Source of the DNA: Lotus japonicus
Taxonomy: Eukaryota; Streptophyta; Magnoliopsida; Fabales; Fabaceae
Length of the DNA stretch: 64,000 bases
NCBI RefSeq assembly: GCF_012489685.1
Contig: NC_080042.1
Coordinates: 40,615,158-40,679,157 of the forward strand
Direction of reading: 5' to 3'
The notes under the pieces were generated by a model. That model was not told where the DNA came from. It worked only from the letters and a program-made list of their open reading frames with translations, and did no database searches. Made by a program: the position numbers and the translations under genes. Positions 1 through 10,859 of the stretch are shown piece by piece (position 1 is the stretch's first letter; each line of letters opens with the position of its first letter).

Positions 1-145
1 ATATGGGGTATAGATATATGTTGATATATATACATATAAACAATCCTAGCATGTTATGGCTCTAACATTGCTTCAATAAACAAACAGCACACAATCTCAG
101 TCAGCATGAATGTATGCGTGAAATGCACAATATGTATCCGGATTT

Positions 146-380
146 GTGACGCGTTCCCGTTCGCCACAAGTGAAGCATTTTCACTATGGATGGACCATTC
201 CCGTTATCCATCCTGGATGAAATCCATCCTGGATGAACCATTCCCGTTATTCATCCTTGGTGAACCATTCCCGTTATTCACCGAATGATGAACCATTCCC
301 GTTATTCATCATTAATGCAAGGTGAACCATTCCCGTTATTCACCATGATATGCACAGGTGAACCATTCCCGTTATTCACC
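146..380 (-). repeat. Covarying hairpin array in element A 3' LTR
   Basis: About eight short repeats share the core CCATTCCCGTTA (sense strand TAACGGGAATGG). Each is flanked by inverted arms that differ from unit to unit but still pair: GGATGGA/TCCATCC, GGATGAA/TTCATCC, GGTGAA/TTCACC (three times), AATGATGAA/TTCATCATT. In the first unit (146-167) the arms GTGACG/CGCCAC have an A-C mismatch on the plus strand that becomes G-U on the minus (sense) strand. The array is downstream of the LTR TATA box, so it would be transcribed. The same array is at 7875-8109, and related arrays are in LTR H and LTR E. Function unknown. Confidence 0.85.
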
Positions 381-472
381 CGATTGAATGCAACGTGGTT
401 AGCCAAACAACGAATCGTCCTTACCACGAAAGTGTTTAGCTCACAACCCAATCTCAACAAACCCATGAGTTA

Positions 473-613
473 GTGTCGGTCAATACAACACAACTCGGAG
501 TAAGTGTCGGTCAATACAACACAACTCCACCCACAGAATACACAAGGGTCTAGTGTCGGTCAATACAACACAGCCCAAACAACAAGAGCACTAGGTGTCG
601 GTCAATACAACAC
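473..613 (-). repeat. Four-copy GTGTCGGTCAATACAACAC repeat in element A LTR
   Basis: The motif GTGTCGGTCAATACAACAC starts near 473, 504, 553 and 595, separated by unequal spacers. The same motif occurs three times in LTR H (near 44670-44805) and once in LTR E (34685-34712, other strand). It lies just upstream, in the sense direction, of the hairpin array, so both repeat types sit in the transcribed part of the LTR. The copy in the 5' LTR is at 8202-8342. Confidence 0.8.
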
Positions 614-1203
614 GGCTCCACAACACTCCCCAAGAGTACTAGAGTACTCGGTGACTTTCAATCATCACCATAGCTCACCTTAGTGGCTTCCCCCAATTCC
701 GATAACTCTCCAAACCCACAACAAAGTCGACTTTTCCCCGTCTTTCGTAAATATTTTCCCCTTCAGTTCTCCTATGCTTAAACGTTAATAAAAATTGTTT
801 CAATTCGAATTAGTCAAGTTATGAGTTTATTTCTCAAAGTCTAAGTTTCCCAAGTCTTTAGTTTTTCAAAGCTCTATCATTCTAAGTTTTCAAAGATCAA
901 CCACCCAAAATACATTTCCCGGGGAAAGTCTAAGAATTCCAACATATGGCTAAGTCTCAAACCCCACATTTGGACTTGCCTAGGGTTGTTCATCCAACCC
1001 GAAATATCAAAGATCACCAGATCAATGAATCTCCACTCCGAAATTGCGTCAAAACGCTCAATCCAACAAAAGCACAACATCACAAGTATGGAAAAACATC
1101 ATAACATCAACTCATCATCAAAAACAACATCAGATAAAACATAAGTCGAATTTATCGACGCCTATCATGCAGTCATAGCTAATATATAGTAAGTTGCCCT
1201 AAC

Positions 1204-1281
1204 CTCGAGCTGATCCAGCTTCGCAAATCAAATCTCCTTCACAGGAATGCCTTGAAACTTCCAAAGTTCCTTCAACTGAAC
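1204..1281 (-). other. 78-nt AG|GT-bounded open block (3' LTR of A)
   Basis: Identical to 8933-9010. On the sense strand it begins after a T-rich tract ending CTCCGAG and ends at a GT. It reads 27 codons without a stop when the flanking G is included. Candidate mini-exon; see the 5' LTR copy. Confidence 0.4.
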
Positions 1282-2085
1282 CTCGGAGGAAAAACAAAGC
1301 AGAAACCACACAAAATCGATTAGTTCGATCGCAATACAATACATAAACGATAGACAAAGCATCAAAGCTTCAGAATACGACAAACAGGTACGAAAGGACA
1401 AGTTTTCGAAAACGAAAAACTCCCCTCCCCTTAGGAAAAACCCACGGCCAAAAGGAGAAAAGGGCTTCGGCTCTTTTTCTTCGATCAAATCAGTTTACAA
1501 GGTAGTTTTAGGGTAAAACTAAGGCAAAGAAACTGTCAGAACAATTTTCGGACAATCGGGCCGAAATACGACTACGCAGGGGCATTTTGGTCCAAAATAA
1601 AGGCTCAAAACTTCAAAGTTATCAGTTCTGAAAACAAATTTGACAGCAACGATCCTCATGATATCCGTGACAACAAATCCTAAAGGCACGAAGTCAGATT
1701 AAGTCTTTTCGACAATAAAGTTTCGAAATGTGAGACAAAAAGAGTTTTGAGTCAATTTTTCAGATCCTGGACAACTGAATCGCAATCAGAGTTTACTGAC
1801 AGAGGTTTTAGACTCAGGGGAACATAAGGAACATAACCCAAGCGAGAAATCAGAGAAATCGGACAATTTTAGAAAAAGCTCAAAACTTAGAGCACAGAAA
1901 CGACTTCAGAAACTCAGCAGAAACAGAAATCAGAGGCAGGATTCATGATAGTTACCTCGATACCTAGAAGTAGGGACGAACTGCACGAAGATTGGTCAAG
2001 TTTTCGCGGAAATCCCCTCCCCCCTTGCTCCCCACGAAATCAGCCACAAATGGAAAGAAAATGAGAGGATTTTGCTTTTTCGCGC

Positions 2086-2114
2086 TATTTATAGGCGGGT
2101 GAAATCGCGGGAAA
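2086..2114 (-). promoter_or_regulatory. TATA box and E2F-like motif, element A 3' LTR
   Basis: On the minus strand TTTCCCGC (2107-2114) is followed about 13 bp later by TATAAATA (2086-2093). The pair occurs at the same place in the other LTRs of this group, which supports a promoter with transcription starting a few tens of bases downstream. TTTCCCGC matches the plant E2F/DP consensus. The binding itself is inference. Confidence 0.65.
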
Positions 2115-2784
2115 ATGAAAATTTCGCGATTCCGATTTTTGCAGCACGATCACCGAGAAATTCTAAGAGAGATTCTGGCGTCGGAATTCCAGAACTCAAA
2201 ACAAATATCTAGGATTTGGGAAAAACGATATCGAAAAACTCAAAAGCGGTGTCGGTTAATCTGCCCCGAAAAACTACTTTTTGCTGTGATGCTCAAACGA
2301 CAAAACTTCCAACTGAAGAAAGATTGGAAACGTCGAAACAAGTCTGGCAACGCGGACGGAATCTTCGTTAGAAGTCCCGAATAGAAAAAGTATTCATCCA
2401 TTGCTCGAAAATAGGGTTTCGAAGCAAAGAAATTAGCGTCGGCGGACATCCGAAAAGTGAAACCTATCGTGCGTACAGTCCAGAGTTCCGAAATGAAACG
2501 CTGGTCGATGGAAAAATAAAAAGAATCTTTAAATTTTCCGAGAGTTCGAAATCTCACTCAAAACGTTGCTTTAAGAGCGAAATAGTCTATTCTGGACACG
2601 CTCGCCCTAAGGCAAGTGTGCAGACGACTCGCACTAACTCCGAAAACAACTACGCAACATTCCTCAAGCAATTCCTGAACTTTCTTCTTCATTAATCTTC
2701 CTCAAATGTCAAACTCCTGTCACGCTTACACTGATTCTACTCGTGAGTCGGAAACTAGCTTGTTCTGAAAATCCAGGTCTTACA

Positions 2785-2811
2785 ATACTCCCCTCCAAAA
2801 AGAAAGTTTCG
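2785..2811 (-). other. Polypurine tract of element A
   Basis: Directly next to the 3' LTR, the minus strand reads CTTTCTTTTTGGAGGGGAG, then TAT. This is the expected plus-strand primer site. Element C has nearly the same sequence in the same position (23911-23933). Confidence 0.85.
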
Positions 2812-5152
2812 TCCTCGAAACTCAGAGTTCTGCAAAAAGTTCGGAATACAGTTCCTTGATCTTATCTTCCAATTCCCATGTAGTAGTGCCTGTGTCATTG
2901 TTCCTCAAAATCTTTACTTAAGCAATCTGCCTTCCCCTTAACTGTTTCACTCTTCTATCCCCACTGCTAACTATCGGCGTCTCAAAAGACAAAACATCAT
3001 TCAACCTCATGTCGTCTGACTCGATTACTTGCGTCGGACCTCTGCTTGAAATGATACCGGTTGGCATTCCGTGCAGTCGCACAACCTTAGCCACTTACTT
3101 CTTTACTTTCGGTCGTCCGGAATTCTTCTTAAACTCAGTGCCTCTCTGTCATCTCAAAGTAGATACTCAACTTGTCCTCGTGATCTTCATCTACAGTCCA
3201 TCACTTGTTCGTTCGATAACTCTTAGACGAAACATTGCGTTGGAATCTAATAGTCCATTAACGTCACATCCAACTTCGTAACTATCATCACTCGCACAAT
3301 GAAATCAATCTCCTACTTAGTCACCATTCGAATTAAAAATCGACTTATGTCCTTATTTCTTGTCCTTCACTAATCTTATCCCTTTCAACATCAAGTTACC
3401 AACAACTTATAAGATAATCCTCTTCTTAATATCTAACAATCCATTATTATCGTCTTCTTCCTTAGAACTTCCCTCACTCAAACCTATTTACACTTACTGA
3501 AATCCCTAACACTTCGCATAAATCGAGACTTATCCTCTAGTAGATTACATCATAACTATACCTCAAGGGACTTAACTAGCCATCTTATCATCCGATCCTT
3601 CAACATTCTGAGATTTAACTCTATCGTAACCGCTAACACCACTAAATCTCGTATGTGTACATGAATCTCAGCTCACTAGGTCAACCTTAGCCCTAGGATT
3701 CTCATTCAACCTTAGTAAAATTCACTTGTTAACCGTAATATGCATCATCAAAATCCATAACAAAGTTTCATCCACTCTTAAGCTCTAAGAAACTTGTCCA
3801 AACATAACAACTTCAAGTATTCATCTTAACACCAACACCCTCCTTTTGGGACTCAACCACCATCTCGTCAATCAACTTCTTAATCTCCCAATCAAATTCT
3901 GACAAACTTTGAGTCCTTCACACCTTAGACAGACATTCATAGATTTAAAACCTAAACCTTCTCCAAGTTTGGTCCTCTAATGTCCTTTAATCCTTCAATA
4001 CTTCTTAAATGAATATCCGTTTCTTAAAAACTATAACTCCTTCACTTACCCAAACGACCTGACCAGTGTCGTCATGCTTTCACATCCACAACTTATTATG
4101 CTAACATCATTCAAATCATATCACATGGCTCATTATGTCTGCAACCTCATGATCAACATCAATCGATCACCAACTTATAACCAACCTTATGACCCTACAC
4201 AACCCAAGATTCATTTACTTCAAGATCACTCTTATATTATACCTCAATGGTCTTAACCCGAAACCCATCTCCAGGTCTTCATTCTTCTAAGATTCAACTC
4301 CTATTGTCACACCTACAACCATAAGATCTCCTACTCGTACGTGATTCTCGGCTCTCAAGATTCAATCTTAACCCTAAGATTTCAATCCAACTTAGTAAAT
4401 CTCACTTAGTAATCTCAGCATATTTCCTTGGAATCCATATCACCAACCTCAAGTATTCAACTTATGCTAAAACTTTCTTTCTCCAACTTAATCATTAATT
4501 CAACACTTTTCAAGCGAAAATTCATCTCTTAAGACTATAATGTCTCCACATATTAATCCAACGCTTAGCAAAACTTATTCCTCGAACTCGACTATAACAA
4601 TCTAGTTCAGAGTTAATTCTTCTCAATCTCGCTACCATCAAACAATCATCTATAACCGGATATTAAATCCAACCTATCTAATCTCTAATAATCCCACGTC
4701 AGAAATCACATAACCTATGACTTCATAACTTCCGAGAAAATACTTAAAGATTTTCCAACATCAATTCTATTGGCTTAGTCTACCTCTACTTGGAGTAATC
4801 ACACGAACTAACCAATCAATGTCTATACGAAAATCATCAACTTCCAAAGGTTCAAATCTTAATCTTGTACAATCAAATGCTTAACACGAACTTTCCTCCC
4901 AAATCCGACTAATCCTCAATCAATTCAAATTCATCTTACACATCCTTCTATCAAGGTCCATTATCAGCTGTGATTCCGAATATCACCCCCTCAATATTAG
5001 GTTGATCAGGCCTAATACATCGAAGGTGGAAATTTAGAAAAACCCACTGGAACAGACAATGAGTTCCTGACATCCAGTAACCACAAATATCCTGATATCA
5101 AGTTCCTAACGATTCTGCTACGGAACCACACACCCTCAATCCATGTAAAAGA

Positions 5153-5821
5153 TTAATCCTTCCTCGTCAATTGAGTCAAAGGTCCAACAATCTTGGCAAA
5201 TCCCTCAATGAAGCGTCTATAATATCCAGCTAAATCCACAGAACTTCTGATCTCTGTCACCATCTTCGGTTGCTCCCAAGCCAAAACAGTCTCCACTTTC
5301 GCCGGATCCACAGCTATGCCCTCCTTCGAGATAGCATGGCCTAAGAAATTGACTTCCTCCAGCCAGAATTCACACTTGGAAGGGTTCTCATACAGCTTTT
5401 TCTCTCTCAACAATTGTAAAACTTGGCGCAAATGTCCTTCATGTTTATTCGCGTCCTTCGAATAGATCAATATGTCCTCAATAAACACCACCACACGCCG
5501 ATCTAAGAACTCCTGAAAGATGCGGTTCATGTAATCCATGAAAACAGCAGGTACATTCGTCACTCCAAACGGCATCACTAGGTACTCGTAGTGTCCTTAA
5601 CGTGTCCTGAAAGCAGTCTTCGGTATATCCTCAATCTTCACTCTGATCCGACGATAGCCTGACCTCAAATCTATCTTGGAAAATACGGTAGCCCCTCGTA
5701 GTTGGTCCATCAAATCATCTATCCTCGGCAACGGGTATCTGTTCTTGATCGTCGCCTTGTTCAATTGTCGATAATCCACCCACGATCTCGACCTTCCGTC
5801 CTTCTTCTTGACTAACAACAC
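5153..5821 (-). pseudogene. Ty3/gypsy reverse transcriptase fragment of element A
   Basis: Two adjacent minus-strand reading frames (5821-5597 and 5578-5153) cover the RT palm and thumb. They show [47 protein letters not shown] and [10 protein letters not shown], all closely matching element C. They are separated by a stop after AFRTR. The catalytic FIDD box reads FIED, so one metal-binding aspartate is changed. Other conserved sites are altered too (GYHQIR to GYRRIR, LCVDYR to SWVDYR). There is no RNase H after LTRKD. The enzyme was already dead when these LTRs were last copied, given that the LTRs look identical. Confidence 0.9.
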
Positions 5822-6150
5822 TGGCGCTCCCCACGGTGAAACACTCGGTCGAATGAATCCCTTTTGCCGAAAGATCCTCTAACGACTCCGCTTCAAAACT
5901 AAACGCCCTAAAATCCTACGATTCGTACCCATAAGGAATTTCCCTGAGATCCTAGCTTCCTTATCAACGCCTCGGTAAAACAACTCCCTAGCTCCGCGTG
6001 CTATTCTAGATCTCGTGTAACCTCTATAGTTAAATCACGAGCAACTTCGAATAAGGTCCTACTAGGGATAATAATCATAGGATCATAGTCTAAGTAGTAA
6101 ATACAAGTTAGGCGCGTCACACTCGCTTGAATATAAAAGAGTAAGTTATT

Positions 6151-6720
6151 CTAGAATACGAGAACAGTTAAAATATTACCATCGTTCCCACGTTCTTCCT
6201 CGTTCGACTCCTCAACTCTTGCTCCTCCCTTGATATGAATCCTTTCCTCTGTAGCAAGTTGTTTTCCTTTCCCAACATTCCCTGATGATTCGCCCCTGAG
6301 TGCCTTGCAATCTTGGGAGAAATGTCCCGGTTGGTTGCAATTGAAGCATAGACTTTCTTTGGTCTTGCAGTTCACAGCTAGATGCCCCTCTCGGTTACAC
6401 TTGAAGCATCTCCGTCCAATCACTGAGCATTTGTTAGCAAAATGCCCAAACTTTCTGCAACGAGTACATGTCACTCCTTTGTCACCAACTGGCTTCCCCC
6501 CCAGTATCAGCAGTCGTCGGTTTGTACTCTCTTGAGATAAGATTTCTTCCCTCGGAACGCTGATATGGTCCCCACTTATGGTAACTCTTCCTTCCGTTGT
6601 AGCCTTGGGAACCTGACCTCATTGGTCCCCCAGCTCCAATTCGGTTCATTCCTCTTTATTGATACATTGCTGTCGCCATCAGTCGTTGATGATGCTCACA
6701 TGTAGCCTCCGCCATCCGGT
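6151..6720 (-). pseudogene. Gag remnant with three zinc knuckles, element A
   Basis: The frame 6474-6151 has three CX2CX4HX4C knuckles in a row (CTRCRKFGHFANKC, CFKCNREGHLAVNC, CFNCNQPGHFSQDC). These bind genomic RNA in retroelement nucleocapsids. Element C has two. Upstream on the minus strand are the gag start region (about 6720-6656, with MAEATCEHHQRL) and a piece resembling the [12 protein letters not shown] linker of element C. The capsid domain that should lie between them is absent, and a stop interrupts the linker. The knuckle frame runs into an acidic tail and ends before any protease motif. Confidence 0.85.
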
Positions 6721-6926
6721 TAAGATCCACCATCCTATATCCCATCGAACGTCCGATTAGTACTAACCATACGGTAGCACTAGACAAACCACTCAATCCG
6801 ATTGAGTAGTAACGCAAGCAATTAGAGCGAAAATCGCTCTGCAGACAATCAATTTTCACTCTTTGCAGAGTCACACAACCTAGCACAGAAGACCTATCCC
6901 CAAAGACTCCCAAAAGACTCGACTAA

Positions 6927-6938
6927 GCTCTGATACCA
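6927..6938 (-). other. Primer binding site of element A (initiator Met tRNA)
   Basis: The minus strand reads TGGTATCAGAGC, complementary to the 3' end of plant initiator tRNA-Met, three bases inside the 5' LTR. The intact PBS shows that the element could be reverse transcribed if proteins were supplied. Confidence 0.92.
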
Positions 6939-7339
6939 CAATGTAACACCCCGATTTCCAGGTGTCACTTTAGTAACCAAAAATAGACTTTACGCTGAAA
7001 ACAGGTAATTTTTTCGTTTGATACCTTTTAAATCAAGCAATAGAAAATAAAGACAAAACCCAACCAACACACAAATATATACACATGTACAGCCTCAGCT
7101 GCACTCCCATGTCACGCGCACTCGCAGTGACTCCAAAGTAGTGTGCCCGTAGGCAAATAGTTACAGATCCAGAAGTGTGAGTGAAAAGGTTATAATTACA
7201 ATCCACTGGGAGAAAGTCGGCCTCAAAATGGCCTAAGCAAAGACTCCTATAGTCCGACTGACTCACTGTGATCCCTCAATAAGAGAACCACACAAAAGCC
7301 ATGCGTCGGGAACCTACCCCGTCCCAAAAGCAAAACGAA

Positions 7340-7633
7340 TCAGAGCTCTACACAAATATGACGCCTGCCTAACTCTACCAACCCATAACTGCTCACACAT
7401 CCGAGTCCTCGGCGAACTGAAGACGGCAAGTTGAAGCTCAGCTCCATGCGTCGTAGAACTTCTTTCGTCAGATGTTCACACTCGTCAGTCCGGTCCTCCA
7501 TGACCCTTCCCCGGTACGTCGCTCGATGACCCACAACATCGACCACCCAAGCGGTGGGGGCATCCCGATCCACAAGCTCATATCTGATCCCCCCCGAGGG
7601 AGAGACCATCGAACACCAGTCGGCCATCGACAT
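7340..7633 (-). CDS. LTR-embedded ORF, element A copy (C-terminus lost)
   Basis: I recognise no known family. The frame can be read from 7666, but the part shared with other LTRs starts at the Met at 7633, directly after a CAG. It reads MSMADWxxMVSPSGGIRYE, then a block around TAWVVD, HRATYRGRVMED, and LRRMELSFNLP. Copies in elements C, E, H and S1 align over this core, with many third-position differences between C and the A/E group. After LPSSVR the Pro-rich and acidic tail seen in E and C is deleted, so the last 30 or so residues are not homologous. It sits in the transcribed part of the LTR, about 400 bp before the LTR end. It may be a functional leader-encoded protein or a relic. Confidence 0.4.
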   Translation of the reverse strand: MSMADWCSMVSPSGGIRYELVDRDAPTAWVVDVVGHRATYRGRVMEDRTDECEHLTKEVLRRMELSFNLPSSVRRGLGCVSSYGLVELGRRHICVEL

Positions 7634-7874
7634 CTGGCAGCAGGCCGACCGCCCAAACACAAACATACAAACAAAGCCAAGGCGCTAGGGTCAACTCACA
7701 GCAATAAGTAGATATACACTCAACATGTGATATGGGGTATAGATATATGTTGATATATATACATATAAACAATCCTAGCATGTTATGGCTCTAACATTGC
7801 TTCAATAAACAAACAGCACACAATCTCAGTCAGCATGAATGTATGCGTGAAATGCACAATATGTATCCGGATTT

Positions 7875-8109
7875 GTGACGCGTTCCCGTTCGCCACAAGT
7901 GAAGCATTTTCACTATGGATGGACCATTCCCGTTATCCATCCTGGATGAAATCCATCCTGGATGAACCATTCCCGTTATTCATCCTTGGTGAACCATTCC
8001 CGTTATTCACCGAATGATGAACCATTCCCGTTATTCATCATTAATGCAAGGTGAACCATTCCCGTTATTCACCATGATATGCACAGGTGAACCATTCCCG
8101 TTATTCACC
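7875..8109 (-). repeat. Covarying hairpin array in element A 5' LTR
   Basis: Same array as at 146-380: constant sense-strand loop AACGGGAATG with stems GGATGG, GGATGAA, GGTGAA and AATGATGAA, each matched by its own complementary arm. In the 5' LTR this would lie in the untranslated leader of the genomic RNA, downstream of the TATA box and upstream of the LTR ORF. Confidence 0.85.
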
Positions 8110-8201
8110 CGATTGAATGCAACGTGGTTAGCCAAACAACGAATCGTCCTTACCACGAAAGTGTTTAGCTCACAACCCAATCTCAACAAACCCATGAGTT
8201 A

Positions 8202-8342
8202 GTGTCGGTCAATACAACACAACTCGGAGTAAGTGTCGGTCAATACAACACAACTCCACCCACAGAATACACAAGGGTCTAGTGTCGGTCAATACAACAC
8301 AGCCCAAACAACAAGAGCACTAGGTGTCGGTCAATACAACAC
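8202..8342 (-). repeat. Four-copy GTGTCGGTCAATACAACAC repeat, 5' LTR of A
   Basis: Second copy of the repeat block at 473-613, unchanged. Confidence 0.8.
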
Positions 8343-8932
8343 GGCTCCACAACACTCCCCAAGAGTACTAGAGTACTCGGTGACTTTCAATCATCACCAT
8401 AGCTCACCTTAGTGGCTTCCCCCAATTCCGATAACTCTCCAAACCCACAACAAAGTCGACTTTTCCCCGTCTTTCGTAAATATTTTCCCCTTCAGTTCTC
8501 CTATGCTTAAACGTTAATAAAAATTGTTTCAATTCGAATTAGTCAAGTTATGAGTTTATTTCTCAAAGTCTAAGTTTCCCAAGTCTTTAGTTTTTCAAAG
8601 CTCTATCATTCTAAGTTTTCAAAGATCAACCACCCAAAATACATTTCCCGGGGAAAGTCTAAGAATTCCAACATATGGCTAAGTCTCAAACCCCACATTT
8701 GGACTTGCCTAGGGTTGTTCATCCAACCCGAAATATCAAAGATCACCAGATCAATGAATCTCCACTCCGAAATTGCGTCAAAACGCTCAATCCAACAAAA
8801 GCACAACATCACAAGTATGGAAAAACATCATAACATCAACTCATCATCAAAAACAACATCAGATAAAACATAAGTCGAATTTATCGACGCCTATCATGCA
8901 GTCATAGCTAATATATAGTAAGTTGCCCTAAC

Positions 8933-9010
8933 CTCGAGCTGATCCAGCTTCGCAAATCAAATCTCCTTCACAGGAATGCCTTGAAACTTCCAAAGTTCCT
9001 TCAACTGAAC
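8933..9010 (-). other. 78-nt AG|GT-bounded open block (5' LTR of A)
   Basis: On the sense strand the block follows a T-rich tract ending CTCCGAG and is followed by GTTAGGGCAAC. With the flanking G it reads 27 codons starting GSVEGTLEVS, with Cys at position 14, and ending EAGSARG. The copies in S1, C, E and H have exactly the same length and the same open frame, although C and S1 are quite different in sequence. The surrounding sequence tolerates indels, including in the T tract. This fits a small internal exon (phase 1 at both ends) in a spliced leader, but no splice has been shown. Confidence 0.4.
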
Positions 9011-9814
9011 CTCGGAGGAAAAACAAAGCAGAAACCACACAAAATCGATTAGTTCGATCGCAATACAATACATAAACGATAGACAAAGCATCAAAGCTTC
9101 AGAATACGACAAACAGGTACGAAAGGACAAGTTTTCGAAAACGAAAAACTCCCCTCCCCTTAGGAAAAACCCACGGCCAAAAGGAGAAAAGGGCTTCGGC
9201 TCTTTTTCTTCGATCAAATCAGTTTACAAGGTAGTTTTAGGGTAAAACTAAGGCAAAGAAACTGTCAGAACAATTTTCGGACAATCGGGCCGAAATACGA
9301 CTACGCAGGGGCATTTTGGTCCAAAATAAAGGCTCAAAACTTCAAAGTTATCAGTTCTGAAAACAAATTTGACAGCAACGATCCTCATGATATCCGTGAC
9401 AACAAATCCTAAAGGCACGAAGTCAGATTAAGTCTTTTCGACAATAAAGTTTCGAAATGTGAGACAAAAAGAGTTTTGAGTCAATTTTTCAGATCCTGGA
9501 CAACTGAATCGCAATCAGAGTTTACTGACAGAGGTTTTAGACTCAGGGGAACATAAGGAACATAACCCAAGCGAGAAATCAGAGAAATCGGACAATTTTA
9601 GAAAAAGCTCAAAACTTAGAGCACAGAAACGACTTCAGAAACTCAGCAGAAACAGAAATCAGAGGCAGGATTCATGATAGTTACCTCGATACCTAGAAGT
9701 AGGGACGAACTGCACGAAGATTGGTCAAGTTTTCGCGGAAATCCCCTCCCCCCTTGCTCCCCACGAAATCAGCCACAAATGGAAAGAAAATGAGAGGATT
9801 TTGCTTTTTCGCGC

Positions 9815-9843
9815 TATTTATAGGCGGGTGAAATCGCGGGAAA
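9815..9843 (-). promoter_or_regulatory. TATA box and E2F-like motif, element A 5' LTR
   Basis: TTTCCCGC on the minus strand (9836-9843) lies about 13 bp upstream of TATAAATA (9815-9822). This would be the promoter that drives genomic RNA of element A. Confidence 0.65.
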
Positions 9844-10859
9844 ATGAAAATTTCGCGATTCCGATTTTTGCAGCACGATCACCGAGAAATTCTAAGAGAG
9901 ATTCTGGCGTCGGAATTCCAGAACTCAAAACAAATATCTAGGATTTGGGAAAAACGATATCGAAAAACTCAAAAGCGGTGTCGGTTAATCTGCCCCGAAA
10001 AACTACTTTTTGCTGTGATGCTCAAACGACAAAACTTCCAACTGAAGAAAGATTGGAAACGTCGAAACAAGTCTGGCAACGCGGACGGAATCTTCGTTAG
10101 AAGTCCCGAATAGAAAAAGTATTCATCCATTGCTCGAAAATAGGGTTTCGAAGCAAAGAAATTAGCGTCGGCGGACATCCGAAAAGTGAAACCTATCGTG
10201 CGTACAGTCCAGAGTTCCGAAATGAAACGCTGGTCGATGGAAAAATAAAAAGAATCTTTAAATTTTCCGAGAGTTCGAAATCTCACTCAAAACGTTGCTT
10301 TAAGAGCGAAATAGTCTATTCTGGACACGCTCGCCCTAAGGCAAGTGTGCAGACGACTCGCACTAACTCCGAAAACAACTACGCAACATTCCTCAAGCAA
10401 TTCCTGAACTTTCTTCTTCATTAATCTTCCTCAAATGTCAAACTCCTGTCACGCTTACACTGATTCTACTCGTGAGTCGGAAACTAGCTTGTTCTGAAAA
10501 TCCAGGTCTTACACTTAACGTTCCTGTCATAGTCCAACACCAACTATCATTCCGATCACCATTTTCCAATATCAAGTTGATCAGGCTCAATATCTAAAAG
10601 ATGGCAACTAGAAAAATAACTGGTAAGTTGTTTGAGTCACTCTCATTTCACTATCTATAACCTAGACACTCGTCGTAGAACCTCACAGAACTCTTCCGTT
10701 AGACCAAGACCCAGACTGCCTCATTGCAGTCTCACAAAACAACAAAAAGTTTTAAGTCAAACAAGTTTTATGCTCTTGCCGGTACACGCTGGTCGGCATC
10801 CCGTCCAGGTGATCTAGATGCAACATCAACAACTCAGACACGCGAAAACAAACTTTCCA

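Larger units (their letters stand above)
1..2784 (-). mobile_element. 3' LTR of element A (truncated by window start)
   Basis: This stretch matches 7730-10513 with no difference in the lines I compared, and every ORF in the two copies has the same length and sequence. The right edge reads TCCAGGTCTTACA, the reverse complement of the LTR start TGTAAGACCTGGA. It is followed at once by a polypurine tract on the minus strand. About 788 bp of the LTR (its sense 3' end) lie left of the window. The full LTR should be about 3.57 kb, from the 5' copy. LTRs of this size and the internal RT/gag similarity to element C fit the Tekay/Del group of Ty3/gypsy chromoviruses. Because the left flank is outside the window, the target-site duplication cannot be checked. 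Confidence 0.93.
2785..6941 (-). mobile_element. Internal region of element A, decayed
   Basis: The 4.16 kb between the two LTRs has a PBS at one end and a PPT at the other. Its coding content is broken: gag zinc knuckles at 6151-6474 and RT at 5153-5821. No RNase H, integrase or chromodomain can be read. About 2820-5150 is AT-rich degenerate sequence in which diverged copies of one stretch recur (near 3530-3780 and 4230-4480). The same stretch appears in remnant B near 11790-12060. Compared with element C (4.69 kb internal region), pol and most of gag are missing or unreadable. The element cannot make its own proteins. Confidence 0.85.
6942..10513 (-). mobile_element. 5' LTR of element A (3572 bp)
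   Basis: On the minus strand it runs from TGTAAGACCTGG (10513) to GGGGTGTTACA (6942), next to the PBS. From 7730 on it repeats 1-2784. In sense order it holds about 0.7 kb of U3, the E2F-like motif and TATA box (9815-9843), the 78-nt block (8933-9010), the GTGTCGGTC repeats (8202-8342), the hairpin array (7875-8109) and the LTR ORF (7340-7633). The right flank is remnant B, and the first five flanking bases are CTTAA. Confidence 0.93.

Noticed and set aside
146..380. CRISPR-like array
   Set aside because: Units are adjacent hairpins with variable arms, not identical repeats with unique spacers, and the setting is a plant retrotransposon.
106..473. Two small plus-strand frames over the hairpin repeats of LTR A (again at 7835-8202)
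   Set aside because: They run antisense to the element and are made by the repeat unit; the peptide just repeats the core.
8933..9010. Alternative reading of the 78-nt block as the end of an ORF with a conserved stop (TAA, TGA, TAG in E, A, H)
   Set aside because: The upstream T tract has length differences that break that frame between copies, and C and S1 have no stop there.
1..10513. Large direct duplication (1-2784 and 7730-10513) as a segmental duplication of host DNA
   Set aside because: The copies end at TGTAAGACC/GTTACA termini next to a PBS and a PPT, so they are the two LTRs of one element.
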